Of a stretch of 64,000 nt of DNA, positions 11,254 through 19,507 are shown in pieces; within the stretch, counting starts at the first letter, position 1; every line of letters begins with the position of its first letter. The notes below the pieces were generated by a model that saw only the letters and a list, made by a program, of their open reading frames with translations, was not told where the DNA came from and ran no database searches. Source of the stretch: Phenylobacterium sp. CCH9-H3 (lineage in GTDB: Bacteria > Pseudomonadota > Alphaproteobacteria > Caulobacterales > Caulobacteraceae); contig NZ_LSJI01000272.1 in the NCBI RefSeq assembly GCF_001557235.1, positions 7,061 through 71,060 on the forward strand. Direction: 5' to 3'. Both the position numbers and the translations under genes were made by a program.

Positions 11254-11269
11254 CCATACCGTTGTTTGG
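11254..11269. promoter_or_regulatory. PsrA-like operator upstream of SDR gene (site 2)
   Basis: On the minus strand this reads CCAAACAACGGTATGG. Eleven of its sixteen bases match site 1 and twelve match site 3, and the core CAAACAAC is identical in all three. It ends 10 bp upstream of the SDR start codon and abuts the ribosome site, so bound protein would block initiation or transcription. Confidence 0.55.
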
Positions 11270-11310
11270 AAGGATCATCCGACCTCGGCGCGCGGGCGCC
11301 AAGGCCTCTG

Positions 11311-11484
11311 TCAGGCCCGGCCGTGCTTTGCGGCGCGCGTCTGTTCGGACCGGGAGAGGCGGCGGAGCTGCATCCGCCACTGGCGCGCGGCGTCAGCCCA
11401 GTCCTTGCGGGCTTCGCCTTGCGCGACGCGTGCGAGCTTTTCGCACTCCCGCGCCTCTTCTCGGCAATAGGCTTCCCATGTCAT
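11311..11484 (-). CDS. Small basic helical protein, 57 residues
   Basis: A complete short frame begins ATG 11484 (MTWEAYCREEARECEKLA) and ends TGA 11311-11313. The product is charged and appears wholly helical, with two Cys and three Trp residues (…KDWADAARQWRMQLRRLS…). I do not recognise a family. The codon use is typical of the neighbourhood and the composition is unlike random antisense frames here, which are rich in Pro/Arg/Gly. The ribosome site is weak. It lies between the SDR gene and the DUF6265-like gene, both also on the minus strand. Confidence 0.55.
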   Translation of the reverse strand: MTWEAYCREEARECEKLARVAQGEARKDWADAARQWRMQLRRLSRSEQTRAAKHGRA

Positions 11485-11580
11485 GTGCGGAGATACGCAG
11501 GCCGTCCGCGCCCGGTTTCACCTGCGGCGAAAATTCTTTGAAATTAACCACTTCGCCCTCGGCGCGGTTAACGAAAAAGA

Positions 11581-12039
11581 TCAACGCAGCCGTTGGTAGC
11601 GCCAGGATTCCGAGGCCGGCCGACCCCGCAATGCGCCCTCGACGCGGGCGCAGAGGTCCTCGCCGCAACGGCGGTAGATCACCCGCTGAGGGAAGTCGTG
11701 GGCCGGGTTCTCGAACACCGCCTCGCCATCGGACCCGCCGGAGCGCAGCACGAACGGCGTCGGCGGCTGGCCAGCCACGAACGCCGTGAAGGTGGCGCCC
11801 GCCGGCTCGGCGGTGATCTTCATGTGCTCGATGCGCGCCGGCCGCCCGGAGGCGTTCGTCTGGCCGGCGCCGGCCATGGCCCCGCCCATCGGCGGCAGCC
11901 AGGTCTCTCGGGTGACGACGCCGTCCTTCTCGGAAATCCAGCTCCCGGCCATCCAGCCGAGCGCCGCTACATCGTCGGCCGGCGCGGCCCGTGCGGACGT
12001 GGCTAACGTCAGGGCGATCAGGGTGAAGGCGAGGCGCAT
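11581..12039 (-). CDS. Secreted DUF6265-like protein
   Basis: The product is 152 residues with a signal peptide (MRLAFTLIALTLATSARA, cleavage at SARA-AP). The mature domain starts DVAALGWMAGSWISEKDG and continues with ETWLPPMGGAMAGAGQT and ENPAHDFPQRVIYR. This layout is typical of the DUF6265/lipocalin-like domain found in many proteobacterial secreted proteins of unknown role; a beta-barrel binding small molecules is likely. ATG 12039 begins the signal peptide directly. It ends the minus-strand run that starts with tadA, 37 bp upstream. Confidence 0.8.
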   Translation of the reverse strand: MRLAFTLIALTLATSARAAPADDVAALGWMAGSWISEKDGVVTRETWLPPMGGAMAGAGQTNASGRPARIEHMKITAEPAGATFTAFVAGQPPTPFVLRSGGSDGEAVFENPAHDFPQRVIYRRCGEDLCARVEGALRGRPASESWRYQRLR

Positions 12040-12076
12040 GGCGTGGCTCTCCAGGGCTCCAAGCTTAACTTTAGCG

Positions 12077-12538
12077 TCAGGCCTTGCGACGCGCGCGGAA
12101 GAAGCCGCGGAGCAGGTCGCCGGCCTCCTGCGCCAGCACCCCGCCCTCGACCCGCGGGCGCCAGTGGCAGGTGGGCTGTTCGAAGAACCGCGGCCCGTTG
12201 ACCACCGCTCCGCCCTTGGGGTCCTCGGCGCCGAACACCACCCGGCCGATGCGCGCATGGCTGATGGCCCCCGCGCACATGGCGCAGGGCTCAAGCGTCA
12301 CATAGAGGGTGAGGTCGGTGAGACGGTAGTTGCCCAGCTTCGCCGCCGCCGCGCGGATCGCGACGATCTCGGCGTGGGCGGTGGGATCGTGGCTGCCGAT
12401 GGGCTGGTTCGCGCCGGTCGCGATCACTTCGCCGGAGGTCGGATCGACGATCACGGCGCCCACGGGCGTCTCGCCGGCCGCAGCGGCGGCTTGCGCGGCT
12501 TCGAGCGCGATGCGCATTGTCCGGCGATCATGGTCCAC
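12077..12538 (-). CDS. tadA: tRNA(adenine-34) deaminase
   Basis: TadA deaminates adenosine 34 of tRNA-Arg(ACG) to inosine, allowing wobble decoding, and is essential. The 153-residue protein carries the cytidine-deaminase-type zinc site: HAE (His55-Ala-Glu57) and PCAMC (Cys85, Cys88). The start is ambiguous. GTG 12538 gives VDHDRRTMRIALEAA, which matches the usual TadA opening, whereas ATG 12517 gives a protein seven residues shorter. With the GTG start, the first nine bases overlap the first nine of the divergent pseudouridine synthase gene. Confidence 0.92.
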   Translation of the reverse strand: MDHDRRTMRIALEAAQAAAAAGETPVGAVIVDPTSGEVIATGANQPIGSHDPTAHAEIVAIRAAAAKLGNYRLTDLTLYVTLEPCAMCAGAISHARIGRVVFGAEDPKGGAVVNGPRFFEQPTCHWRPRVEGGVLAQEAGDLLRGFFRARRKA

Positions 12539-13738
12539 GATCCACTACGACCCCAGCCCGACGACCCAGGTCAAGCCCACGACGCAGACGCTCGGGTCCC
12601 GGACGCCGAGGGGGGAGAACGCGTCGCCAAGCTGCTGGCCCGCGCGGGCGTCGGTTCGCGCCGCGATGTCGAGCGGCTGATCGCCGAGAACCGCATCGCC
12701 ATCAACGGCCGCACGCTCGATACGCCCGCCGTGAAGGTGGAGCCGGGCGACATCGTCACCGTCGACGGCGAAGTGGTCGGCGAGCCCGAGCCCGCGCGCC
12801 TGTTCCGCTACCACAAGCCGGTAGGCCTGGTGACGACGCACAAGGATCCGAACGGGCGTCCGACGGTGTTCCAGGCCCTGCCGCCCGGCCTGCCGCGGCT
12901 GATCTCGGTAGGACGCCTCGACATCAATTCCGAGGGCCTGCTGCTGCTGACCAACGACGGCGAACTGGCCCGCGCGCTGGAGATGCCGTCCACGGGGATC
13001 GTCCGCCGCTATCGCGCCCGCGCCCACGGCCGGACGACCCAAGAAAAGCTGGACACGCTGCAGAAGGGCGCGACCGTCGACGGCGTGCGCTATGGGCCTA
13101 TCGAGGCCAGGCTGGACAAGGCCAAGGAAGGGCCGCAGGGCGCCAACCTCTGGCTCACCGTCACCCTGCACGAGGGCAAGAACCGAGAGGTCCGCAAGGT
13201 CCTCGAATCGATCGGCCTGAAGGTGAACCGCCTGATCCGCCTGGCCTACGGGCCCCTGGCCCTGGGAACGCTGGGCGTGGGCGAGCTTGAGGAGGTGGGC
13301 CCGCGGGTGGTGCGCGAGCAGTTCGCCGAACACATCGATCCGGCCAACCTGCCCACCGGAGAGCGGCCGCAGTACCGGTCGCCGCGGAAGAGCGCCTCGC
13401 GCCGGGCCCAGGAGGCCGCCAAGGTCGAGGCCGATCTGGCCACGCCCGTCGCAGCGAAGGGACCGAAGGAGAAGCCGGTCTACAAGGCCGGCTGGGCCAA
13501 GCCGAAGCCGAAGATCAATCCCCATCCCAAGCCCAAGGCGGGCGCCAAGCCCGGCAAGCCCATCAAGGCGCCGACGCGGCCCGGCATCATCGACAAGGCT
13601 ACAGCGACTGGATTGAAGCGGGCGGGCGGCCCCGGCGCAGGCCCTCGCGGGCCGAGGGGGTCCGCATCACCTCCGAGAAGCTCCGGCGCTCGTCGGCCAG
13701 GCCCTCCCAGATCGGGCGGTCGAGGGCCGCGCGGGTAA
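12530..13738 (+). CDS. Pseudouridine synthase, RsuA/RluB/RluE family
   Basis: This enzyme isomerises a uridine in 16S or 23S rRNA. An N-terminal S4 RNA-binding domain (RVAKLLARAGVGSRRDVERL) precedes the catalytic domain, whose active-site motif is GRLDINSEGLLLLTNDG, with HEGKNREVRKVLE further on. The 402 residues include a Lys/Pro/Gly/Arg-rich, probably disordered tail of about 130 residues. Such tails are common in alphaproteobacterial RluB-like proteins. The last 140 bases overlap the convergent enoyl-CoA hydratase gene. The start at ATG 12530 gives a divergent overlap with tadA. RluB is the most likely specificity, but RsuA or RluE cannot be excluded. Confidence 0.88.
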   Translation: MVHDPLRPQPDDPGQAHDADARVPDAEGGERVAKLLARAGVGSRRDVERLIAENRIAINGRTLDTPAVKVEPGDIVTVDGEVVGEPEPARLFRYHKPVGLVTTHKDPNGRPTVFQALPPGLPRLISVGRLDINSEGLLLLTNDGELARALEMPSTGIVRRYRARAHGRTTQEKLDTLQKGATVDGVRYGPIEARLDKAKEGPQGANLWLTVTLHEGKNREVRKVLESIGLKVNRLIRLAYGPLALGTLGVGELEEVGPRVVREQFAEHIDPANLPTGERPQYRSPRKSASRRAQEAAKVEADLATPVAAKGPKEKPVYKAGWAKPKPKINPHPKPKAGAKPGKPIKAPTRPGIIDKATATGLKRAGGPGAGPRGPRGSASPPRSSGARRPGPPRSGGRGPRG

Positions 13739-14393
13739 GCCGCTTGGCGTGGGCGATCCCGTCCGCGCCACGGCTTTCCCATTCGGCGGCGATCTCCAGC
13801 GCCCGGGCCAGCGGGTCGTCCGCCAGCTCGTGGACGAGGCCGATCCGGTGGGCCTCGGCGCCGTCGAAGGTGAGGCCGCGCAGGATGATCTCCAGGGCCT
13901 TCGCCTCGCCCACAACGCGCGGCAGGCGCTGAGTCCCGCCGCCGCCGGGGAAGATGCCGATCCGGGTCTCCGGGAGGCCGATGGCCGCCGCCTGGGGCGT
14001 CGCGATCCGCAGGTCGCAGGCCAGGGACAGTTCGAACCCGCCGCCCATGCACAGGCCGTTGATGGCGGCGACCACGGGCTTGGGCGCTTCAAAGATCTCG
14101 TCGACGAGGGCGAGGAACCCCTGGCGCGGCCGAGCGCCCGGCTCGACCGGCGGCAGAGGCCGATCCTGGCCGGCGTCGCTGGCCGCGGAGAGCTCGCCCA
14201 CGTCGTAGTGGCGAATGAAGATGCCCGGCAGGCCGCCGGTGATGATGACAGACCTTACGGCCGGATCGGCGGCGAGGGGCCGGAAGGCCTCCAGCATCTC
14301 CTGCGAACCCGCGGCGGTCATCGTGCCGAACGGCGGGTTCGCATAGGTCATCACGGCGGCCGCGCCGCGCCGCTCCACCTGCACCAGGCCCAT
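13599..14393 (-). CDS. Enoyl-CoA hydratase/isomerase family protein
   Basis: This crotonase-fold protein of 264 residues probably hydrates or isomerises a CoA thioester in acyl-CoA breakdown. The oxyanion-hole segments are VIITGGLPGIFIRHYDVGEL and INGLCMGGGFELSLACDLRI, followed by ETRIGIFPGGGGTQRLPRVV, which carries the usual catalytic Glu region, and AHRIGLVHEL. The C-terminal helix (RSFSEVMRTPSAREGLRR) is normal, so the 140-base overlap with the convergent pseudouridine synthase gene is real on this side. Substrate specificity cannot be read from the sequence. Confidence 0.9.
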   Translation of the reverse strand: MGLVQVERRGAAAVMTYANPPFGTMTAAGSQEMLEAFRPLAADPAVRSVIITGGLPGIFIRHYDVGELSAASDAGQDRPLPPVEPGARPRQGFLALVDEIFEAPKPVVAAINGLCMGGGFELSLACDLRIATPQAAAIGLPETRIGIFPGGGGTQRLPRVVGEAKALEIILRGLTFDGAEAHRIGLVHELADDPLARALEIAAEWESRGADGIAHAKRLTRAALDRPIWEGLADERRSFSEVMRTPSAREGLRRGRPPASIQSL

Positions 14394-14451
14394 CCGTTCT
14401 CTCCCTTGCTTTGTTGCGGCAAACCTTGGATCGGGAACGCTGGATTAGGAA

Positions 14452-15030
14452 GTGGAGCGTCAGGTCTTGCGCATCGTCTCAGGGGAATTCCGCGGCAAGG
14501 CGTTGATCGCGCCCAAGGGCGAGGCCACGCGCCCCACCTCGGATCGCGCCCGGCAGGCGATCTTCAACATCCTGGAGCACGCGCCCTGGTCCGAGGGAGT
14601 GCGAGACCGCCGGGTAATCGACCTGTTCGCCGGCTCCGGCGCCCTGGGGTTCGAGGCGCTGTCGCGGGGCGCGGCGTTCTGCCTTTTCGTGGAGACCGAC
14701 GAGGCGGCGCGGGGGGCCATCCGCGAGAACGTGGACGCCCTCGGCCTGTTCGGCCGCACGCGAGTCCACCGGCGCAGCGCCATCGACCTGGGCGTCCGGC
14801 CGGGCGCGGACGGACCGGCCTTCGACCTGGCGTTCCTGGATCCGCCCTATGCCAAGGGTTTGGGCGAACAGGCGCTGGAGCGGCTGGCGGCCGGCGGCTG
14901 GCTGGCTCCGGGCGCCCTGGTCGTGTTCGAACGGGGGGCCGCCGAAACAACGCCTGATGCGCCAGGATATACACTACTCGACTCTCGCGACTACGGTGCA
15001 GCGCGCGTCCATTTCCTGAAACATCAATAA
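14452..15030 (+). CDS. rsmD: 16S rRNA (guanine(966)-N2)-methyltransferase
   Basis: RsmD methylates G966 of 16S rRNA using SAM. The 192-residue frame has LRIVSGEFRGKAL (family start), a TSDRARQAIFNIL segment, the SAM loop VIDLFAGSGALGFEALSRGA and the catalytic DPPY (FLDPPYAKGLGEQAL). The listed start is GTG 14452. The family usually begins MRIVSG, so TTG 14467, with GGAG ten bases upstream, may be the true start. In many alphaproteobacteria rsmD is adjacent to the RluB-type gene, as here, with the hydratase between them. Confidence 0.92.
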   Translation: MERQVLRIVSGEFRGKALIAPKGEATRPTSDRARQAIFNILEHAPWSEGVRDRRVIDLFAGSGALGFEALSRGAAFCLFVETDEAARGAIRENVDALGLFGRTRVHRRSAIDLGVRPGADGPAFDLAFLDPPYAKGLGEQALERLAAGGWLAPGALVVFERGAAETTPDAPGYTLLDSRDYGAARVHFLKHQ

Positions 15031-15145
15031 CGGCCATCTCTGTCACAATTTCTTCGCAAAAACTTCTTGAGCGAAGACTGCCTTTCTAACCTCCCGTTAG
15101 GGCTGATCGACCATCTGTGGCGCCGGTTGTTTTCCGGAGCCCGGC

Positions 15146-16726
15146 ATGACCCTGCTGCTCGATATCGCGCCGCACATTCCGCCTGCGTCTCCGAACACCC
15201 CCGGCGCGGAGCTCTACCAGCGCTTCCAGGACGAGCCTGACACCCTGGCCATCGCCGTCGTCGAGGACGACGGTCGCCCCGTCGGCCTGATCGAGCGCAA
15301 CGCCTTCCTGGTGCTGATGGCCGCCCAGCACGGCTACGCCCTGTGGTCCAAGCGGCCCGCCTCGCACATGATGAAGCGCGACCCGGTGGTGGCCGACGGC
15401 GACGTGACGTTGGAAGAGTTCTTCGGCAGCGTCCTGGCCGAGCGGCCGTCGGAACTGCTGCACGGCTTCATCGTCACCTGCGGCGGCCGCTACGCCGGCG
15501 TGGGCGCCGCGCTGGCGCTGCTGCAGGCCTCCGCGGCGGCGGCCAGCAGCCACGCCGAGACCATGAGCCGCCTGGCCTGGGAGGCGCGGGAAGCCCTCGC
15601 CACCAAGGGCCGGTTCCTGGCGGTGATGAGCCATGAGATCCGCACGCCGCTGAACGGGGTGCTGGCGGTGGCCGAGATCCTGAAGCGCAAGTCCGAGCAG
15701 CCGGACCTGGCGCCCTTCATCGAGACCATCCTGGAGTCCGGCGGCGCCCTGCTCCGCCTGCTGAACGACGCCCTGGACCTTTCGCGCGCCGAGGCGGCCG
15801 AACTGGGGCTGGACGAGGCCCCGCTGCAGGCTTCGCGAGTCCTGGATGACGTGACCGGGCTCTGGAGCGCCCAGGCCGAGCTCAAGGGCCTGGATGTGCG
15901 CGTGGCCTACGATGGCCCGGCCGACCTGTGGGTCCTGGCCGACGCGGTGCGGCTGCGCCAGGTGCTGAACAACCTGGTTGGCAATGCGCTGAAGTTCACC
16001 CAGGCGGGCCATGTGGACGTGCGGCTCCGGGCCGTGGTCGAGGGCGACTACGCGCGCCTGTCGGGCGTGGTCAGCGACACCGGCCCGGGGATCCCGGCCG
16101 AGCGGCTGGAGGCGGTGTTCGCGCCTTTCCAGCAGACCGAGGAAGGCGTGCGCCACGGCGGCGCGGGGCTGGGCCTTGCGGTCTGCCGCCAGATCGTGGA
16201 GCGGATGAACGGGACGATCGCCGCCCGGCCACGGGAGGGCGGCGCGGAACTGGCCTTCGAGATCCCGCTGCACCGGTTGCCGGCGCCGACGTCCGAGGCG
16301 CAGCCCGCGGAGACGGTGGAGGCCGGTCAGGCGGTCCACGTCCTGATCGTCGACGACAACGCCACCAACCGCATGGTCGCCCAGACCCTGTGCGAGATGT
16401 TCGGCTGCTCCAGCGAGGCCGTCGACAACGGCGAGGACGCGGTCCGCGCGGTCACCACCGGCCGGTTCGACCTGGTGCTCATGGACATCAAGATGCCCGG
16501 CATGGACGGGGTGGAGGCCACCCGGCGGATCCGCTCGGGGGGCGGCCCGGCCTCGCAGGCCCCAATCCTGGCCCTCACCGCCAACGCCGATCCGTCGGAC
16601 GCGGCCTTCTACCGGCTCTGCGGCATGAACGGCGTGGTGGAAAAGCCCATCAAGCCCGACCGCCTGCTGGCCGCGATGAACGCCGTGCTGTCGGTGGACG
16701 CGTCCGACGAGGCCTGCGCCGCCTGA
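15146..16726 (+). CDS. Hybrid sensor histidine kinase/response regulator, cytoplasmic
   Basis: The 526 residues form four parts: an N-terminal domain of about 125 residues resembling a CBS-like sensor (VVEDDGRPVGLIERNAFLVL, then MMKRDPVVADGDVTLEEF), a HisKA dimerisation domain with phospho-acceptor His163 in AVMSHEIRTPLNGVLA, a HATPase domain (NNLVGNALKFT; DTGPGIP; GGAGLGLAVCRQIV), and a receiver domain with Asp447 in VLMDIKMPGMDG. No membrane helix is seen, so it senses an internal signal. No cognate regulator gene is adjacent. Its stop is 4 bp from the stop of the convergent HWE kinase gene. Confidence 0.9.
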   Translation: MTLLLDIAPHIPPASPNTPGAELYQRFQDEPDTLAIAVVEDDGRPVGLIERNAFLVLMAAQHGYALWSKRPASHMMKRDPVVADGDVTLEEFFGSVLAERPSELLHGFIVTCGGRYAGVGAALALLQASAAAASSHAETMSRLAWEAREALATKGRFLAVMSHEIRTPLNGVLAVAEILKRKSEQPDLAPFIETILESGGALLRLLNDALDLSRAEAAELGLDEAPLQASRVLDDVTGLWSAQAELKGLDVRVAYDGPADLWVLADAVRLRQVLNNLVGNALKFTQAGHVDVRLRAVVEGDYARLSGVVSDTGPGIPAERLEAVFAPFQQTEEGVRHGGAGLGLAVCRQIVERMNGTIAARPREGGAELAFEIPLHRLPAPTSEAQPAETVEAGQAVHVLIVDDNATNRMVAQTLCEMFGCSSEAVDNGEDAVRAVTTGRFDLVLMDIKMPGMDGVEATRRIRSGGGPASQAPILALTANADPSDAAFYRLCGMNGVVEKPIKPDRLLAAMNAVLSVDASDEACAA

Positions 16727-16730
16727 GGCC

Positions 16731-18551
16731 TCAGGCCTCGGGGCGAACGACGCGGAGGCGTGCGCTCTGCGGCACACGGATGGCGCAGACCACGCCGCTG
16801 CGGGCGAAGTCGAGGGTCACCCGACCGCCGAGCTCGCGCGCCACGCCCCGCTCCAGGAGGCGGGAGCCGAAGCCGCGCCGGGTCGGCGGCAGGACCGCGC
16901 CGCCACCGCTCTCGCGCCAGGTGACCACGACCTCCCCGGACGAGGCCTCCGCGACTTCCACGTCGACGCGACCGGCTCCGCGCCAGGCGCCGTGCTTCAG
17001 CGCATTGGTGGCGAGTTCGTGCAGCGCCATGCCCAGGCTGACCACGAAGTTCGGGTCGAGCTGCAGATCCGGCCCCGCGAGCGCGTAGGGCCGTCCGTAC
17101 GGCCGCAGGGTGGCCTCGGTCAGTTCGGACAGCGCCGCGCTGTCCCAGGCCCGCCGGACCAGCAGGTTGTGCGTGGAGGACAGCGCCAGCAGCCGCTCGA
17201 TGAACAGGTCCCGCGCCTGGGCCATGTCGCCCTCGTCGCGGAGCGTCTGCACGGCCACCGACTGCACCGCCGCCAGGGTGTTCTTCACCCGGTGATTCAG
17301 CTCGTCCAGCAGCAGCTTCTGGCGCGCCTCGTGCTCCTGCATGCGGCCCATAGCCTCCAGGGTCTGGAGCTCGCTGCGCTTTCGGGCGGTGATGTCCTTG
17401 AGGGCTCCGATCAGGCGCAGCGGCTCGCCGGCCTCGTCCAGGCTGGTTTCGGCGACGGCGAAGACCCAGATTTCGCGTCCGTCCATGCGGCACACCCGGA
17501 ACTCCGACCGGAAGGGGACCGCCGAGGCCAGGGCGGCGTCCCACTCGGCGCTCACCCGTTCGCGATCCCGCGGATCGACGATCCGTTCGAGGCCAACCGA
17601 CAGGTCTTCGAATTCGAGCTCGGTGTCGAAGAGGGCCTCGTCCGAGCCGTGGTGGGTCAGAAGCCGCCGCGCGAAGTCGAGCTCGTACACATGCATCCCG
17701 GCCATGTGCAGCGCCATGATCAGCCGTTGTTCGGCGCGCTTGATGGTCTCCTCGGCGGCCTTCTCGTCCGAGATGTCCATGGCCGCGCCCCGCAGGCCGG
17801 TCCGCACGCCGTCCTCGTAGACCGCCTCGCCGAACACCCGCAGCCATCCGCGAGAGCCGTCGCGGCGGGTAAAGCGCGCCTCGTAGTCGATGCGCTCGCC
17901 CGGCGGACGGGCGCGCGACATCGCCGCGGCGATGCGAGGGCGGTCCTCCGGATCGTAGATCTCCAGCGCCTCCAGCATCGTCTGGACCCGCGGCCCGCCG
18001 CCCATGATGCCGGCCGCCTCCTCGGAGAGGGTCAGCAGGCTGGTCTGGAAGTCGCCGTGCCAGCCTCCGAGGCGCGCCACCTGGTTGGCGGAGCGCAGGA
18101 CCGCGGCATTGAGCTCGGCCTCCTGCTCGCGGGCCTCCGCCGCGCGGCGAGCGGCTTCCAGCTCGGAGACGTCGCGCGACGTGACCAGCAGGGCCACGGG
18201 CGCACCATCGTCGTCGCAGAGCGCGGCGATGACGTTGTCGAAGTAGCGGAGGTTGCCGCGGAACGTGCGCGCCGGCCCGGTGATCCGCTGCGTCTCGCCG
18301 GCCGCGCCTCTGCGCAGGGCCGCAGCGACCATCGGCTGCTCCGGCTCGTCCCAGAGCTTCAGCCATTCCCGACCCAGCAGGCCCGCGCTGTCGTCCGCCT
18401 CCATGATGGCCACGCCGTTGCGGTTGACGAACTGGATCCGGCCGTCGAGATCGAGGATCTTCACGCAGTCCGGGCTGCTTTCCAGCGCGGTGCGGAAAAA
18501 GCCGTCGCTGGCGAACCGGCTGGATCCGAAGTTGCTGCGGAGGGCGTTCAT
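16731..18551 (-). CDS. PAS-domain HWE/HisKA_2 family sensor histidine kinase
   Basis: A soluble sensor kinase of 606 residues with three PAS-like domains (the first opens near SSPDCVKILDLDGRIQFVNR), then an HWE-type dimerisation/kinase core. The H-box reads LLLDELNHRVKNTLAAVQSV with phospho-acceptor His420, and the N-box is ALHELATNALKHGAW. HWE kinases in alphaproteobacteria often serve light, redox or general-stress signalling through single-domain regulators. Here no partner is adjacent. ATG 18551 was chosen because the PAS region starts soon after; an upstream in-frame extension to 18665 has no domain character. Confidence 0.88.
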   Translation of the reverse strand: MNALRSNFGSSRFASDGFFRTALESSPDCVKILDLDGRIQFVNRNGVAIMEADDSAGLLGREWLKLWDEPEQPMVAAALRRGAAGETQRITGPARTFRGNLRYFDNVIAALCDDDGAPVALLVTSRDVSELEAARRAAEAREQEAELNAAVLRSANQVARLGGWHGDFQTSLLTLSEEAAGIMGGGPRVQTMLEALEIYDPEDRPRIAAAMSRARPPGERIDYEARFTRRDGSRGWLRVFGEAVYEDGVRTGLRGAAMDISDEKAAEETIKRAEQRLIMALHMAGMHVYELDFARRLLTHHGSDEALFDTELEFEDLSVGLERIVDPRDRERVSAEWDAALASAVPFRSEFRVCRMDGREIWVFAVAETSLDEAGEPLRLIGALKDITARKRSELQTLEAMGRMQEHEARQKLLLDELNHRVKNTLAAVQSVAVQTLRDEGDMAQARDLFIERLLALSSTHNLLVRRAWDSAALSELTEATLRPYGRPYALAGPDLQLDPNFVVSLGMALHELATNALKHGAWRGAGRVDVEVAEASSGEVVVTWRESGGGAVLPPTRRGFGSRLLERGVARELGGRVTLDFARSGVVCAIRVPQSARLRVVRPEA

Positions 18552-18733
18552 GACCAGCCCGGAAATCCCTGTTGCGCGCGCGACAGTAAAGCTGGCCCGC
18601 AGGCCGGCAACGGTCGTTAACGTCGCATCCCGCGCGCAGGATCGCCCGGGCAGGCGCCTCGCCAAAAGCGGTGTTGACCCTCACGCGGCGTGAGGCCCGA
18701 CCGATCGGCATCGGCAGAGGGAATCGACGAACG

Positions 18734-19507
18734 GTGCGAGGCTATACGGTCAGCGAGGTGGCGAAACTGTCGGGCGTCAGCATCCGGGCGCTGCATCACT
18801 ACGACGAGATCGGACTGCTCAAGCCGGCCGACGTCGGCGCCAACGGCTACCGCTACTATGGACGGGAGGAACTTCTGCGCCTGCAGCAGATCCTGTTCCA
18901 CCGGGAGCTCGGCTTCCCGCTGGACGAGATCGGCAAGGTGCTGGACGCCCCGGACTTCGACCGGGTGGCGGCGCTGAAGGCGCACCGGGCCAAGCTGGAA
19001 GCCCAGGCGCGGCGCACGCGGCGGCTGGTCCGCACGATCGACGAGACCCTCGCCGCTTTGCAAGGAGCGACGACGATGGACGACAAGGCGATGTACCGGG
19101 GCTTCGACCCCGAAAGACAGGCCGGATACGAAGCCTGGCTGGTGGAACGGTACGGGGGCGACATGCAGGCGCGCATCGACGCCTCGAAGGTCGCGATCAA
19201 GGGCGCCACCCAGGCCGACTTCGATCGGATGATGGCGGAGGCGGACGAGATCGAGGCGGCCATGGCCCAGGCGATGGTCGACGGCTTGCCGGCGGCGTCC
19301 GAGGCCGTGCAGGCGATCGTCGCCCGCCATTGCGCCTGGGTGGGCGGAAGCTGGAGCGGGACGCCGACCAAGGACGCGTACATCGGGCTGGCTGACCTCT
19401 ACCGGGAGCACCCCGACTTCCGCGCGCGCTACGACGGGCGGGCCCAAGGCCTCACCGACTACCTGACCGAGGCGATGCGGATCTACGCCGCGCAGGGGCT
19501 CGGCTAG
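18734..19507 (+). CDS. MerR-family regulator with TipAS ligand-binding domain
   Basis: The 257-residue protein has a MerR helix-turn-helix ([29 protein letters not shown], residues about 3-31), a linking coiled-coil helix, and a C-terminal TipAS-type domain ([20 protein letters not shown] onwards). TipAL-like proteins bind thiopeptides or other hydrophobic molecules and activate transcription by twisting the promoter spacer. GTG 18734 starts the domain directly. It is divergent from the HWE kinase, sharing 182 bp. Its TAG stop overlaps the mutL TAG stop (19504-19507, CTAG). Confidence 0.88.
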   Translation: MRGYTVSEVAKLSGVSIRALHHYDEIGLLKPADVGANGYRYYGREELLRLQQILFHRELGFPLDEIGKVLDAPDFDRVAALKAHRAKLEAQARRTRRLVRTIDETLAALQGATTMDDKAMYRGFDPERQAGYEAWLVERYGGDMQARIDASKVAIKGATQADFDRMMAEADEIEAAMAQAMVDGLPAASEAVQAIVARHCAWVGGSWSGTPTKDAYIGLADLYREHPDFRARYDGRAQGLTDYLTEAMRIYAAQGLG

